A DNA stretch of 45,814 bases from Oscillospiraceae bacterium (GCA_022508805.1 JAFLUM010000013.1:1-45814); one strand, 5' to 3'; positions 7,146 through 16,309 are shown, counted from the stretch's first letter. Numbers and translations: made by a program. Notes: generated by a model from the letters alone, not told the origin.

Positions 7146-8303
7146 TTACACAAATCTTCCCATAACCATAACACGCTTAATGTTGATATCACCGTCAAAT
7201 AGGAGTATGTCCGCGTCATAGCCTTCTTTGATATATCCCTTGCGGTCGGCTACTCCGACTGTCCGCGCGGGTGTGGAGGATGCCATTGTTACGGCATCCC
7301 ACAGAGGTGCACCTACCGACTTATACATATTTCTCACAAGTATATCCATTGATGCGGCGCTGCCTGCAAGACAGCTTCTGTCGGCGAGCTTCATAACGCC
7401 GTCCTCATAAATTACCTCAACGCCGTTTTCCTGAACGCAGATATCCCCCTCTTTAAGGTTGCTTGCGGAGAATTCCAGACCGTCGGTGATAAGATACATT
7501 CCGTCGGCACCCTTACATTTATATATAAGCTTCAGCACACCGAGAGGCAGATGCCGAAGGTCGGCTATCACCTGCACTGTGTAGCGGTCGTCCGTCAGTG
7601 CCGCCTCAACGACTCCTGCTTCACGGAATATTCCCCGCTTAAAACAGCTTGTGCAGGCGTTGTAAATATGGGTTACGTCTGAAAATCCGTGGTCGAGAGC
7701 GGCTATTGCCGTGTCGTAGTCCGCCGTTGTGTGGGCGACGGAAGCAACAATGCCTTTTTCTTTTAGCTTTTCACCTAATTCGAATGCGCCGTCAATTTCG
7801 GGAGCAACGCCCATCATCTTTAAATCTGGAAACTCCAAAAGGTACGTTGGGTCGTTCTTAACGGGTGACAGGATATTGTCGATACTCTGTGCTCCACGCA
7901 TATTCGGCGAAAGGTAAGGTCCCTCAAAATGTACGCCGAGAATATTTGAACAGTCGCAGCATTCTGCGGCTTTTTTTATATGCTTTGCCGATTTCAACAG
8001 CTGCTCTGTCGGCGCGGCAAGAGTTGTCGGCAGTATTGACGTGGTACCGTGCAAAGCGTGAGCGCGGCACATTTTAACGATTTTTTCGCTGTCACAGCAC
8101 ATTGCGGATACTCCTCCGCCGCCGTGAACGTGCAAGTCAATAAATCCGGGCGACAGAAAAAGTCCTTCGCAGTCGACAACCTCAGTATTTCCGCTTTCGG
8201 AAATTTTTTTATCGATTTTTAATATCTTTTCGCCGTCCGTCAGCACGCAAAGTCTTTCCGTTCTGCTTTCAAGCACCACTTGGGCGTTTTTAAAAAGAAT
8301 CAT
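7146..8303 (-). CDS. nagA: N-acetylglucosamine-6-phosphate deacetylase
   Basis: A 385-residue amidohydrolase that removes acetate from GlcNAc-6-phosphate, in amino-sugar catabolism and wall recycling. The beta-barrel metal site is visible: HVH at 58-60, the metal-binding Glu in HFEGPY (E127), His191, His212 and the catalytic Asp274 (ITDG); His251 is in the substrate site. Length is normal. The start at 8303 overlaps the end of the upstream phosphodiesterase gene by 14 bases, so the two are probably co-transcribed. No nagB is in the window. Confidence 0.95.
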   Translation of the reverse strand: MILFKNAQVVLESRTERLCVLTDGEKILKIDKKISESGNTEVVDCEGLFLSPGFIDLHVHGGGGVSAMCCDSEKIVKMCRAHALHGTTSILPTTLAAPTEQLLKSAKHIKKAAECCDCSNILGVHFEGPYLSPNMRGAQSIDNILSPVKNDPTYLLEFPDLKMMGVAPEIDGAFELGEKLKEKGIVASVAHTTADYDTAIAALDHGFSDVTHIYNACTSCFKRGIFREAGVVEAALTDDRYTVQVIADLRHLPLGVLKLIYKCKGADGMYLITDGLEFSASNLKEGDICVQENGVEVIYEDGVMKLADRSCLAGSAASMDILVRNMYKSVGAPLWDAVTMASSTPARTVGVADRKGYIKEGYDADILLFDGDINIKRVMVMGRFV

Positions 8304-8778
8304 ATCCGTTCCTCTTTCCGTGTACGTTCATCTCACTGCACATTATGCCTTGATTTGTAATGTCTACTATGCCGTATTCACCGCTTCTGAGCGATCCGGG
8401 GCAAAAAAGATATATTCCGTCTCTGTATTCCGCTTTCTGAAAATGCGTATGCCCGTAAAGCGCCAGCTTACAGCCGTTCTCATTTGCCGCCAGCCAAAGA
8501 CGGTCAAGACTGTATTTGACGTGCTCATCGTGACCGTGGGTGATATAAATTTTCGTTCCGTTTTGAGTGAATATCATATTTTTATCATATTCGCAGTAAA
8601 AATCGTTGTTGCCCTTTACGGCGTAAACGCGTTTACCCTTTAAAAGCTCTTTGCATGAGTCAAAATCATCCACGCCGTCACCTAAAAAGACCACCGATTC
8701 CACATCTGTGTGCCTTTTTATGGCAAGCCGCATATTGCTTTTGTCTCTGTGAGAATCCGCAAGCACCAAAATTTTCAT
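8290..8778 (-). CDS. YfcE/MJ0936-type metallophosphoesterase
   Basis: A 162-residue single-domain phosphodiesterase. The dinuclear metal motifs are in order: LADSH (D8, H10), FLGDGVDD, KGNNDFYC, THGHDEH and YGHTH. The family hydrolyses phosphodiester bonds of small or artificial substrates; the natural substrate is generally unknown. The ATG at 8778 is followed by the usual MKILVLADSH start. It is the first gene of a two-gene unit with nagA and diverges from the unknown genes at 8848. Confidence 0.9.
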   Translation of the reverse strand: MKILVLADSHRDKSNMRLAIKRHTDVESVVFLGDGVDDFDSCKELLKGKRVYAVKGNNDFYCEYDKNMIFTQNGTKIYITHGHDEHVKYSLDRLWLAANENGCKLALYGHTHFQKAEYRDGIYLFCPGSLRSGEYGIVDITNQGIMCSEMNVHGKRNGYDSF

Positions 8779-8800
8779 TCATATCACAACCGAACAGTAA

Positions 8801-8817
8801 ATACATATAATATGTAT
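8801..8817. promoter_or_regulatory. 17-base palindrome in a divergent promoter region
   Basis: ATACATAT and ATATGTAT form perfect eight-base arms around one central A, between the divergent genes at 8778 (minus) and 8848 (plus). A TATAAT hexamer (8806-8811) lies inside it, so a bound protein could block a promoter. No matching -35 is clear. Confidence 0.4.
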
Positions 8818-8847
8818 ACATTATATATTAAATCGGTGGTGGTTTCA

Positions 8848-9060
8848 ATGAGTAATAAAAATTTCGACGATATTGTCAAGGGAATAAAAAGTCAAAAATC
8901 GGGTAAGGATGCCGAAGATTTTCTTATGAAACAGCTTAACGAATCTCAAAGCAAAAAACTAAAAGAGCTGTTAAGCGACAAAACGGCTATGGAACAGCTA
9001 CTTTCCACTCCACAGGCAAAAGAGCTTTTAAAGAAGTTTACGGAGGGCAAAAATGGCTGA
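8848..9060 (+). CDS. Small charged protein of unknown function
   Basis: A 70-residue, Lys/Glu-rich, probably all-helical protein without membrane segments. The second half (LKELLSDKTAMEQLLSTPQA) looks like short amphipathic helices. The ATG at 8848 follows GGTGGTGG; earlier in-frame codons run into the promoter region. It overlaps the next gene by eight bases. I do not recognise the family. Its reading frame, spacing and coupling to two further genes make it a real gene. Confidence 0.7.
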   Translation: MSNKNFDDIVKGIKSQKSGKDAEDFLMKQLNESQSKKLKELLSDKTAMEQLLSTPQAKELLKKFTEGKNG

Positions 9061-9376
9061 TCTACAGGATATTTTGTCCTCAATAAGCGCTGAGGATATG
9101 GCAAAAATAAAAAGTGTTGCGGACAGTATTATGGGCGGCGAAGAAAAACAGACAAGCAAGCCTGCGCCGACAGGAGATTTGGCTTTAGACGACAATATGT
9201 TGTCCCGCGTTATGTCTGTGATGGGTCAGATGAATAAGGACGACAGCAGAACAAGGCTTATAAAAGATTTAAAGCCGCTTTTAAGTGAAGAACGCAGGCA
9301 GAAGGCGGACGACGCACTCAAATTTTTGCAGCTTATGGAGATGCTTCCGCTTTTAAGGGGGATGTTCGGGCAATGA
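9053..9376 (+). CDS. Conserved-looking helical protein of unknown function
   Basis: A 107-residue protein starting inside the previous gene (ATG 9053, with GGAGGGCAAAA just upstream) and overlapping the next gene by ATGA. It has a flexible middle (about 32-45), then a helical C-terminal half with the pattern LIKDLKPLLSEERRQKADDALKFL followed by a hydrophobic MEMLPLLRGMFG end. I have the impression that similar proteins are widespread and uncharacterised in Clostridia, but cannot check it. No catalytic motif is seen. Confidence 0.7.
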   Translation: MADLQDILSSISAEDMAKIKSVADSIMGGEEKQTSKPAPTGDLALDDNMLSRVMSVMGQMNKDDSRTRLIKDLKPLLSEERRQKADDALKFLQLMEMLPLLRGMFGQ

Positions 9377-9783
9377 ACGATTATTCCTATTCCGAAATCC
9401 AGAATATGCAAAAAAGGGCGATGGAACGCGTCCGCGAGATGCAAAGAAACTCCGACAGTGTACTCCTGCACGCAAGAACAGAACTGGAAAGCGAGCCGAA
9501 AAGGGAGCAAACAGGATTTTCACGAACTCCGCCTGCTCCTACGCCCATACAGTCGCCTGTCAGACCGAAGGTCACAAATATGCCCGCCAATTTTCCAAAA
9601 GAAAGGCGGCAGGAGGAACAAAATTTGCCCGAACGCGCAGAGATAAGAGAAAAAGACGGCGGACTGCTTGAAAGCGTATTAAACGAGCCTGACAGGGCGA
9701 TGCTTCTCGGTCTTTTGCTGTTACTCAAAAGTGAGGGAGCGGACGAGGCTCTTATGATGGCATTGATGTACATAATGTCGTAG
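9373..9783 (+). CDS. Protein of unknown function with Pro-rich linker and hydrophobic C terminus
   Basis: A 136-residue protein: a charged helical N-terminal part (1-50), a Pro-rich linker (about 52-75), and a C-terminal segment (about 98-136) rich in Leu and Met, with RAMLLGLLLLLKSEG and ALMMALMYIMS. That end could be an amphipathic helix or a peripheral membrane anchor. It starts at an ATGA overlap with the previous gene and closes the three-gene set. I do not recognise the function. Confidence 0.7.
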   Translation: MNDYSYSEIQNMQKRAMERVREMQRNSDSVLLHARTELESEPKREQTGFSRTPPAPTPIQSPVRPKVTNMPANFPKERRQEEQNLPERAEIREKDGGLLESVLNEPDRAMLLGLLLLLKSEGADEALMMALMYIMS

Positions 9784-9796
9784 TCTTGATTTAGTA

Positions 9797-9825
9797 TTGC
9801 AGAAAAGCAGTGCTTCAGTTATAAT
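9797..9825 (+). promoter_or_regulatory. Sigma-A promoter upstream of the symporter gene
   Basis: TTGCAG (9797-9802), 17 bases, TATAAT (9820-9825). It lies 13 bases after the unknown gene's stop and ~270 bases before the symporter start, so the transcript would carry the folded repeat at 9881-9990 in its leader. Confidence 0.55.
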
Positions 9826-9880
9826 AAAAGTAAGTAGCAACAGACTGTCGAAAAATAGAGTAGATTAAAATGGATTCGCC

Positions 9881-9990
9881 TCCTCTTTAAGGGGGCTGGC
9901 AAAGCGTCAGCTTTGACTGGGGGAGTTGATTCAGTTGGTTAGAAAAAACTCCCTCAGTCGGCTGCGCCGACAGCTCCCTCAAAGAGAGAG
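9881..9990. repeat. Dispersed palindromic repeat (long imperfect hairpin)
   Basis: The left half (9881-9927, CTCTTTAAGGGGGCTG to GGGGGAGTT) is an imperfect reverse complement of the right half (9947-9990, AACTCCCTCAGTC to CAAAGAGAG). The small inner stems AAAGC/GCTTT and GTCGG/CCGAC are also visible. No ORF is present. The rest of this 310-base gap holds a promoter at 9797 and a run of CATCTAA-like repeats (about 10042-10077) before the symporter. Confidence 0.7.
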
Positions 9991-10093
9991 CGGGGAGCTT
10001 GTTCATCACTTTAGTTACTGCTATGAAGTTAGTTAATGCATCACATCTAACATCTAATTTCTAAAATTTAACGTCTAAAAAGGAAGGATACAC

Positions 10094-11515
10094 TTGAATT
10101 TCAGCGGAATACTTCAATCGGTGGACGACTTTATTTGGGGAGTGCCTTTAATGGTGCTCATTTTAGCGGGCGGAATTTATTTGACTGTAAGACTTAAGTT
10201 TTTGCAGGTACTTCGTCTGCCGCTGGCGCTTAAATGGATGGTTAAGAACGAAGAGGGCGGCGAGGGCGACGTATCGTCCTTCGGAGCACTCTGCACGGCA
10301 CTTTCGGCGACCATCGGAACGGGAAATATAGTCGGAGTTGCGACGGCTATCTGTGCAGGCGGACCGGGTGCGCTCTTTTGGATGATAGTTGCGGCGTTCT
10401 TCGGCATGGCTACAAAATACGCCGAGGGACTTTTGGCGATAAAGTTCAGAGTTACCGCTAAGGACGGTCACGCGCTGGGCGGACCTTTTTATTACATAGA
10501 AAAAGGGATGGGCAAAAAGTGGAAATGGCTTGCAAAGATGTTCGCCTTTTTCGGTGTGTGCGCGGGACTTATGGGCATCGGCACATTCACGCAGGTCAAC
10601 GGTATTTCTTCTGCCGTCAAGGGATTTTTTGACCCCAACGGCACAGCGACGGTAAAATTGCCAATAATCGGCGAACACTCGCTGGCGGTTGTAATAGCCT
10701 CAATCGTTTTGGCGGTCTGCGTGGGGCTTGTGCTCATAGGCGGAATAAAGAGAATTTCGGGCGTGGCTACGATTATAGTTCCCTTTATGGCGGTAGCATA
10801 CATTATATTTGCGCTGATATTGGTGTTATCAAATGTGACGAAAATCCCCGCCGCCGTCACAGAAATAGTCACGGGAGCGTTTGATCCGGCGGCTGTTACG
10901 GGCGGAATAATCGGCTCAATGATAATAGCCGTTCAAAAGGGCGTTGCGAGAGGTATTTTCTCAAATGAAGCGGGTCTCGGTTCTGCTCCCATTGCTGCGG
11001 CTGCCGCGCAGACGAAAGAACCTGTCAGACAGGGTCTTGTATCAATGACAGGCACGTTCCTTGACACGATAGTTATCTGCACAATGACGGGACTTTCAAT
11101 AGTTATCACGGGGGCTTGGAAGGTGAAAGGCCTTGAGGGTGTCGGCGTAACGACCTATGCCTTCGGCGAGGGAATAGCTTTCCTGCCCGCCAAGGTGACC
11201 TCGCTTATCTTGATGCTCTGTCTCGTATTCTTTGCGTTCACCACTATTCTCGGCTGGGATTATTATTCGGAGAGCTGCCTTGAATATCTTTCGGGCGGGA
11301 ATAAAAAAGCGGTAAAGATTTTCAGATATCTTTATATCCTCGCCGTGTTCATCGGACCGTATATGACCGTGTCCGAGGTGTGGACCGTCGCCGATATATT
11401 CAACGGACTTATGGCATTGCCTAATATGATAGCGATTTTCGCATTGGCAGGCGTTGTCGCAAAAGAGACCAAGGACTTTTTTGCCCGCCGCCGCAAAGGC
11501 GAGACCGACGAATAG
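10094..11515 (+). CDS. Alanine/glycine:cation symporter (AGCS family)
   Basis: A 473-residue membrane transporter with about ten to eleven hydrophobic segments, importing alanine or glycine with sodium or protons. Family landmarks are ALSATIGTGNIVGVATAI near 70, GGPGALFWM with GMATKYAEGLLA at about 90-115, and GIFSNEAGLGSAPIAAAAAQT near 300. The start is TTG at 10094, with AAGGAAGG upstream. It has its own promoter and terminator and appears to be a single-gene unit. Alanine or glycine supply could serve wall synthesis, but nothing in the sequence ties it to the wall genes. Confidence 0.93.
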   Translation: MNFSGILQSVDDFIWGVPLMVLILAGGIYLTVRLKFLQVLRLPLALKWMVKNEEGGEGDVSSFGALCTALSATIGTGNIVGVATAICAGGPGALFWMIVAAFFGMATKYAEGLLAIKFRVTAKDGHALGGPFYYIEKGMGKKWKWLAKMFAFFGVCAGLMGIGTFTQVNGISSAVKGFFDPNGTATVKLPIIGEHSLAVVIASIVLAVCVGLVLIGGIKRISGVATIIVPFMAVAYIIFALILVLSNVTKIPAAVTEIVTGAFDPAAVTGGIIGSMIIAVQKGVARGIFSNEAGLGSAPIAAAAAQTKEPVRQGLVSMTGTFLDTIVICTMTGLSIVITGAWKVKGLEGVGVTTYAFGEGIAFLPAKVTSLILMLCLVFFAFTTILGWDYYSESCLEYLSGGNKKAVKIFRYLYILAVFIGPYMTVSEVWTVADIFNGLMALPNMIAIFALAGVVAKETKDFFARRRKGETDE

Positions 11516-11549
11516 AGAAGATACAAATTGAGAACCGTTGAAAAATAAT

Positions 11550-11597
11550 AAAAGACTGTTTGTTGCACAAGTTTTGGGCGATGAACAGTCTTTTTTG
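11550..11597 (+). terminator. Terminator of the symporter gene
   Basis: AAAAGACTGTT (11550-11560) pairs with AACAGTCTTTT (11584-11594), continuing into six T. The loop is long (about 23 bases). Confidence 0.8.
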
Positions 11598-11710
11598 ACA
11601 GCAATTACATAAAAAATTGTGTCATACTTTCATTTTTGCCACAAGATATTGTGTGTTTTTTGCGGATAAAAAAATTCTGCGATTTTAACAAACTTTTTTG
11701 AAAAAAGTTA

Positions 11711-11739
11711 TTGATTTTTCACAAGACCTATGGTAGAAT
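11711..11739 (+). promoter_or_regulatory. Sigma-A promoter of the S10 operon
   Basis: TTGATT (11711-11716), 17 bases, TAGAAT (11734-11739). It is the only good promoter between the symporter terminator and rpsJ, and would start RNA near 11746. Confidence 0.7.
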
Positions 11740-11745
11740 ATACAA

Positions 11746-12058
11746 GCTTATTGCGGGTATGGGCGTTTTATGCCCTGTCGTAAGGGGCGATATGCGTTGA
11801 AGCGGTAGGTGGCTGCACGTTGATGCAGGGAATTACCGCCGAGTATGTCTGATTTTAAATCGGGCGATCAATAATGCTTTTAAATAAGGCTTTTGCGTAC
11901 CCCAACTGCGCAAAACTGCCTGCCGAGAGAGCATTCTGCGCTTTTTTGCGCCGTCCGAAGGGCCGAAAACGGTCTTTCGGTTTTAAAAACAGGCAGGTTG
12001 AAACACCCGGCTGAGTTGCAAACAAAAAAGCGTGCCCAAGAATTAGGAGGAAAACAAA
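11746..12058 (+). promoter_or_regulatory. Long structured leader of the S10 operon
   Basis: About 310 bases of non-coding leader precede rpsJ. Visible pairings include GCGGTA (11800-11805) with TACCGC, enclosing CTGCA/TGCAG; GGGC/GCCC near 11760; and AACTGCCTG near 11965 with CAGGCAGGTT near 11990-12000, enclosing smaller G/C hairpins. No ORF with a binding site is seen. A leader this long suggests autoregulation by an operon product (L4 does this in E. coli), but the structure does not match a class I know. Confidence 0.5.
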
Positions 12059-12376
12059 ATGGCAGCAACAAAAGGCAAAAAGATCCGCATCAGACTCAAA
12101 GGCTACGACCACGACCTTGTGGATAAGGCAGCGGAAAAGATCGTTGAGACAGCAAAGCGCACGGGCGCTCAGGTTTCAGGTCCCGTTCCGCTCCCCACAG
12201 AGAAGGAGATCGTCACTATCCTTCGTGCCGTTCACAAGTATAAGGACAGCCGTGAGCAGTTTGAGCAGAGAACACACAAAAGGCTTATCGACATTTTAAG
12301 ACCCTCAAACAAAACCGTTGAGGCTCTTACAGGTCTTGAGCTTCCTGCCGGCGTAGATATAGAGATCAAACTCTAA
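12059..12376 (+). CDS. rpsJ: 30S ribosomal protein S10
   Basis: A 105-residue S10, part of the 30S head and, as NusE, of the transcription antitermination complex. The sequence shows [29 protein letters not shown] and [12 protein letters not shown], all typical. TAGGAGG lies eight bases before the ATG. It is the first gene of the superoperon that continues to rplQ. Confidence 0.97.
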   Translation: MAATKGKKIRIRLKGYDHDLVDKAAEKIVETAKRTGAQVSGPVPLPTEKEIVTILRAVHKYKDSREQFEQRTHKRLIDILRPSNKTVEALTGLELPAGVDIEIKL

Positions 12377-12437
12377 TAAACGCTTGAGCAAGGTCAAGTC
12401 GGCGGTCGCCGACCAATAACCAAAGGAGGAAATAAAA

Positions 12438-13070
12438 ATGCAAAAAGGTCTTATCGGTAAAAAAATCGGTATGACACAGCTTTTCGACGATAACGGAAAA
12501 GTAATTCCCGTTACGGTCGTTGAAGCGGGTCCCTGCACGGTAGTGCAGAAGAAAACAGTCGAGAATGACGGCTATGCCGCTGTTCAGGTAGGCTTCGGTG
12601 ACGTTAAGGTCCAGAGAGTGAACAAGCCTATGGCAGGTCACTTCAAAAAGGCTGACGTTGCTCCCAAAAAGGTTCTCAAGGAATTCAGACTTGAAGATAC
12701 CGAGTCCGTAAACGTAGGCGACATCTTAAAGGCAGACGTCTTTGCGGCAGGCGACAGAGTTGACGTCGTCGGCACCAGCAAGGGTAAGGGAACTGCCGGC
12801 GCTATCAAGAGATGGAACTTCTCACGCCTTAAGGAAACTCACGGTACAGGTCCTGTCGCAAGACACGCAGGCTCCCTGGGCGCTTGCTCCGACCCCTCAA
12901 GAGTTTACAAGGGAAAGAAGCTCGCCGGTCACTTAGGTGCAGAGAGAGTCACCATTCAGAATCTTGATGTTGTCAAGGTGGATGCAGAAAACAATCTTAT
13001 CGCGATCAAGGGCGCCATCCCCGGTCCCAAGGGCGGCATCGTAGTTATCGCAGACACTGTTAAGAAATAA
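12438..13070 (+). CDS. rplC: 50S ribosomal protein L3
   Basis: A 210-residue L3, a 23S rRNA binder near the peptidyl transferase centre. It begins [18 protein letters not shown] and carries the conserved loop with [33 protein letters not shown] (about 133-165), which reaches into the ribosome core. AGGAGG lies eight bases before the ATG. Length is typical. Confidence 0.97.
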   Translation: MQKGLIGKKIGMTQLFDDNGKVIPVTVVEAGPCTVVQKKTVENDGYAAVQVGFGDVKVQRVNKPMAGHFKKADVAPKKVLKEFRLEDTESVNVGDILKADVFAAGDRVDVVGTSKGKGTAGAIKRWNFSRLKETHGTGPVARHAGSLGACSDPSRVYKGKKLAGHLGAERVTIQNLDVVKVDAENNLIAIKGAIPGPKGGIVVIADTVKK

Positions 13071-13087
13071 GAGAGGAGTTGAAAGAA

Positions 13088-13711
13088 ATGGCTAAATTAT
13101 CAGTATTGGATAAAACGGGCAAAAAGGTTTCCGATATCGAGCTTGCAGACAGCATTTTCGCTATAGAGCCCAACACATCCGCAATGCATCTTGCAGTAGT
13201 TAATTATCTGGCAAATCAGCGCCAGGGCACACAGTCAACTCTCACTCGTTCAGAGGTGTCCGGCGGCGGTAAAAAGCCTTGGAGACAAAAGGGTACAGGT
13301 CGTGCCCGTCAGGGTTCAACAAGAGCTCCCCAGTGGTATCACGGCGGAATCGCTCTGGGTCCCAAGCCCCGCGAATACGGCTTCTCAATAAACAAGAAGG
13401 TAAGACGTCTTGCAATGAAGTCTGCGCTTTCCTCAAAGGTAGCTGCTGACGAGATGATCGTTCTCGATTCTCTCGATATGGACGCTATCAAGACTAAAGA
13501 GATAGTTGCTGTTCTCGGCGCTATCAACGCAGGCAAAAAGACGCTCATCGTTCTTCCCGAGAAAAACGACGTTGTTTACAAGAGCGCAAGAAACATTGCC
13601 GGCGTAAAGACAACGCTTGTAAACACACTTAACGTTTATGACATTCTTAACTGTGATTCAATCGTAGTTCTCAAGGATGCCGCTGCAAAAATAGAGGAGG
13701 TTTATGCATAA
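13088..13711 (+). CDS. rplD: 50S ribosomal protein L4
   Basis: A 207-residue L4 lining the peptide exit tunnel. The long internal loop is clear: [51 protein letters not shown]. The start chosen is the ATG at 13088, nine bases after GAGGAG; the TTG three codons earlier is too close to that site. L4 can act as a repressor of its own operon in other bacteria. It overlaps rplW by one base. Confidence 0.96.
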   Translation: MAKLSVLDKTGKKVSDIELADSIFAIEPNTSAMHLAVVNYLANQRQGTQSTLTRSEVSGGGKKPWRQKGTGRARQGSTRAPQWYHGGIALGPKPREYGFSINKKVRRLAMKSALSSKVAADEMIVLDSLDMDAIKTKEIVAVLGAINAGKKTLIVLPEKNDVVYKSARNIAGVKTTLVNTLNVYDILNCDSIVVLKDAAAKIEEVYA

Positions 13712-14004
13712 TGAAACTTGCACAGGAAATTATCCTCGCCCCCGTCATCACCGAAGAGAGTATGTCGGGTACAGCAGATAAAAAATACACCTTTAAGGTT
13801 GCTAAGGATGCAACTAAGGTAGACATCAAAAAGGCTGTTGAAAAGCTTTTCTCGGTAAAGGTCGCAAAGGTCAACACCATTAACGTAAGAGGTCAGCTCA
13901 GACGTTACGGCCGCTTCGAGGGCTACAGAGCTTCTTGGAAAAAGGCTATCGTAACTCTTACCGAGGATTCAAAGACTATCGAGTTCTTTGACGGAATGAT
14001 GTAA
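13711..14004 (+). CDS. rplW: 50S ribosomal protein L23
   Basis: A 97-residue L23 at the tunnel exit, the docking site for SRP and trigger factor. Seen are the start APVITEESM, KYTFKVAKDATKVDIKKAVEKLF and VAKVNTINVRG. The ATG uses the last A of the rplD stop (TAATG), with GAGGAGG ending ten bases upstream inside rplD, so translation is coupled. Confidence 0.97.
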   Translation: MKLAQEIILAPVITEESMSGTADKKYTFKVAKDATKVDIKKAVEKLFSVKVAKVNTINVRGQLRRYGRFEGYRASWKKAIVTLTEDSKTIEFFDGMM

Positions 14005-14019
14005 TGAATTTAACTTTCG

Positions 14020-14095
14020 GGCGGTAAGGTATGGAGTTTCGACATACTCCGCAAAGCTTCCCGGACAGCAGAGTAAAGCTCTGCATCACCTTAAT
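14020..14095 (+). promoter_or_regulatory. Structured spacer between rplW and rplB
   Basis: The 114-base gap is the longest inside the S10 part of the operon. GGAGT/ACTCC (14034-14050) and GCAGAG/CTCTGC (14069-14085) form two hairpins; AAGGT (14026-14030) and ACCTT (14088-14092) can close both into a three-way junction. No promoter or U tract is seen. It could be an internal control or processing site. Confidence 0.4.
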
Positions 14096-14118
14096 AACGA
14101 AAAAAGGAGATGAACGAA

Positions 14119-14952
14119 ATGTCGATTAAAGTCTATAAACCGACTACAAACGCAAGAAGAAATATGTCGGTTACAGATTATTCCGAGCTTTCAAAGGTCG
14201 CTCCCGAGAGAAGTCTTTTAGAGCCTCTCAGCAAGCACGCCGGACGCAACAGCTACGGAAGAATTACCGTTCGCCACAGAGGCGGCGGAAATCGCAGAAA
14301 ATACCGTGTAATTGATTTCAAAAGAGATAAGGTCGATATGCCCGCAACGGTTTTGACCCTTGAATACGATCCCAACCGTTCAGCGCACATCGCACTCGTT
14401 CAGTACGAGGACGGCGAGAAGAGATACATTCTTGCTCCCGTAGGTCTTAAGGTAGGCGACAAGGTTGAGGCAGGCGCCGGCGCAGACATCAAGCCCGGTA
14501 ACGCACTTCCCCTTACGAATATACCCACAGGTACCTTCGTACACAACGTTGAGCTTTATCCCGGCAGAGGCGGTCAGCTCGCCCGTGCAGCAGGTAACGC
14601 TGCACAGCTTATGGCTAAAGAGGGCGTTTACGCACTCCTCCGTCTCCCCTCAGGCGAGCTTCGCAACGTACCCGCAGGTTGTATGGCTACCGTAGGTCAG
14701 GTAGGCAATACCGACCACGAAAACGTTAAGATCGGTAAAGCAGGACGCACACGTCATATGGGCATCAGACCCACAGTCCGCGGTTCCGTAATGAACCCGA
14801 ACGACCACCCCCACGGCGGCGGTGAAGGTAAGTCACCCATCGGTCGTCCCGGTCCCTGCACACCTTGGGGCAAGCCCGCTCTCGGATATAAGACGAGAAA
14901 TAAGAAGAAGAGTTCCGACAAGCTTATTGTTAAGCGTCGTAACGGTAAATAA
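14119..14952 (+). CDS. rplB: 50S ribosomal protein L2
   Basis: A 277-residue L2, required for subunit joining and peptidyl transfer. The signature [15 protein letters not shown] (near 230) and the RNA-binding [22 protein letters not shown] are present. The frame opens at an ATG at 14110, but the AAAGGAG site abuts it; the ATG at 14119 has correct spacing and gives the normal family length. Confidence 0.97.
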   Translation: MSIKVYKPTTNARRNMSVTDYSELSKVAPERSLLEPLSKHAGRNSYGRITVRHRGGGNRRKYRVIDFKRDKVDMPATVLTLEYDPNRSAHIALVQYEDGEKRYILAPVGLKVGDKVEAGAGADIKPGNALPLTNIPTGTFVHNVELYPGRGGQLARAAGNAAQLMAKEGVYALLRLPSGELRNVPAGCMATVGQVGNTDHENVKIGKAGRTRHMGIRPTVRGSVMNPNDHPHGGGEGKSPIGRPGPCTPWGKPALGYKTRNKKKSSDKLIVKRRNGK

Positions 14953-14972
14953 TGGGAAAGGAGCTGTCATAA

Positions 14973-15254
14973 ATGAGTAGAAGTACTAAAAAAGGACCTT
15001 ACGTTGCACCGAAGCTTCTTGCAAGAGTTCGTGAGATGAATAAGAACGGCGAAAAGATCGTTCTTAAAACGTGGAGCCGCAGCTCGACGATTTTCCCTGA
15101 TTTTGTCGGTCATACCTTCGCGGTACACGACGGCAGAAAGCACGTTCCCGTATACGTTACAGAGGATATGGTCGGTCACAAGTTAGGTGAGTTTGCTCCC
15201 ACAAGAACCTTCAGAGGTCACGCGGGTTCAAAAACGTCCAACAACGGTAAATAA
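14973..15254 (+). CDS. rpsS: 30S ribosomal protein S19
   Basis: A 93-residue S19 of the 30S head, contacting S13. It has [63 protein letters not shown] and a basic tail, all typical. AAAGGAG precedes the ATG. It lies 20 bases after rplB. Confidence 0.97.
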   Translation: MSRSTKKGPYVAPKLLARVREMNKNGEKIVLKTWSRSSTIFPDFVGHTFAVHDGRKHVPVYVTEDMVGHKLGEFAPTRTFRGHAGSKTSNNGK

Positions 15255-15276
15255 GTCGAAAGGAGTGTATTGAATA

Positions 15277-15612
15277 ATGGAAGCAACAGCAAAGGCAACT
15301 TATGTGCGCATTGCACCCCGTAAGGTTCAGATAGTTCTTGACCTTATCAGAAATAAGCCCTGCGATGAAGCTATGGCGATACTTAAATACACACCTAAGG
15401 CTGCGTGTGAACCGCTTTACAAGCTTCTTAAATCCGCAATGGCTAACGCGGAAAACAACTATAATATGGATGTATCAAGACTTTATGTAGCATACTGCTC
15501 AGTAAGCCAGGGTCCCACTCTTAAGAGAATCAGACCCCGCGACAAGGGCAGAGCCTACAGAATCAACAAGAAAACATCCCACATCACTTTAACACTCAAG
15601 GAAGCAGAATAA
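15277..15612 (+). CDS. rplV: 50S ribosomal protein L22
   Basis: A 111-residue L22, whose hairpin loop lines the exit tunnel next to L4. It shows [17 protein letters not shown] and the C-terminal hairpin [26 protein letters not shown], the region where macrolide-resistance changes occur in other species; nothing unusual is seen. AAAGGAG precedes the ATG. Confidence 0.97.
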   Translation: MEATAKATYVRIAPRKVQIVLDLIRNKPCDEAMAILKYTPKAACEPLYKLLKSAMANAENNYNMDVSRLYVAYCSVSQGPTLKRIRPRDKGRAYRINKKTSHITLTLKEAE

Positions 15613-15628
15613 AGGAGGAGGTTAAGTT

Positions 15629-16309
15629 ATGGGCCAGAAAGTTAATCCGACCGGTTTAAGAATCGGTGTTATTAAAAACTGGGAATCACGCTGGTATGCA
15701 GATAAGAGCAGCTTCGGCGAGACGCTTGTTTCTGACTATGAGCTTCGCGAATATCTCCTTGAAACACTTGCTCCCGCGGGTGTTCCGAAGGTAGAGATCG
15801 AAAGAGACGCAAAAAGAGTCCGCATCAACATTCACTGCGCAAAGCCCGGTATGGTTATCGGACGTCAGGGTGCAGAGATCGAAAAGCTCAAAGAGATCTG
15901 CAAGAAAAAACTCGGCGGCGATAAGGACGTGTTCATCAACATCGTTGAGATCAAGCAGCCCGACCTTAACGCACAGCTCGTTGCAGAGAGCATCGCTTCT
16001 CAGCTTGAAAGAAGAATTTCCTTCAGAAGAGCTCTGAAACAGGCTATCGGCAGAACGATGCGTCTTGGCGCAAAGGGAATAAAGACTCAGGTCAGCGGCA
16101 GACTCGGCGGCGCCGAGATCGCCCGTACTGAGCATTATCATGAGGGTACAATTCCGCTGCAGACGATCCGTGCAGACATTGACTACGGCTTTGCCGAGGC
16201 AAAAACCACCTACGGCAGAATCGGCGTTAAGGTTTGGATATACAACGGTGAGGTTCTTCACGAGAACCGCAGCAGATCCCGCTCCCGCAAGGAAGGAGGC
16301 ACAAAATAA
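15629..16309 (+). CDS. rpsC: 30S ribosomal protein S3
   Basis: A 226-residue S3 at the mRNA entry site. It has the start [23 protein letters not shown], a KH domain with [14 protein letters not shown] (near 75) and the C-terminal [42 protein letters not shown] precedes the ATG. Its stop overlaps the rplP start by one base. Confidence 0.97.
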   Translation: MGQKVNPTGLRIGVIKNWESRWYADKSSFGETLVSDYELREYLLETLAPAGVPKVEIERDAKRVRINIHCAKPGMVIGRQGAEIEKLKEICKKKLGGDKDVFINIVEIKQPDLNAQLVAESIASQLERRISFRRALKQAIGRTMRLGAKGIKTQVSGRLGGAEIARTEHYHEGTIPLQTIRADIDYGFAEAKTTYGRIGVKVWIYNGEVLHENRSRSRSRKEGGTK

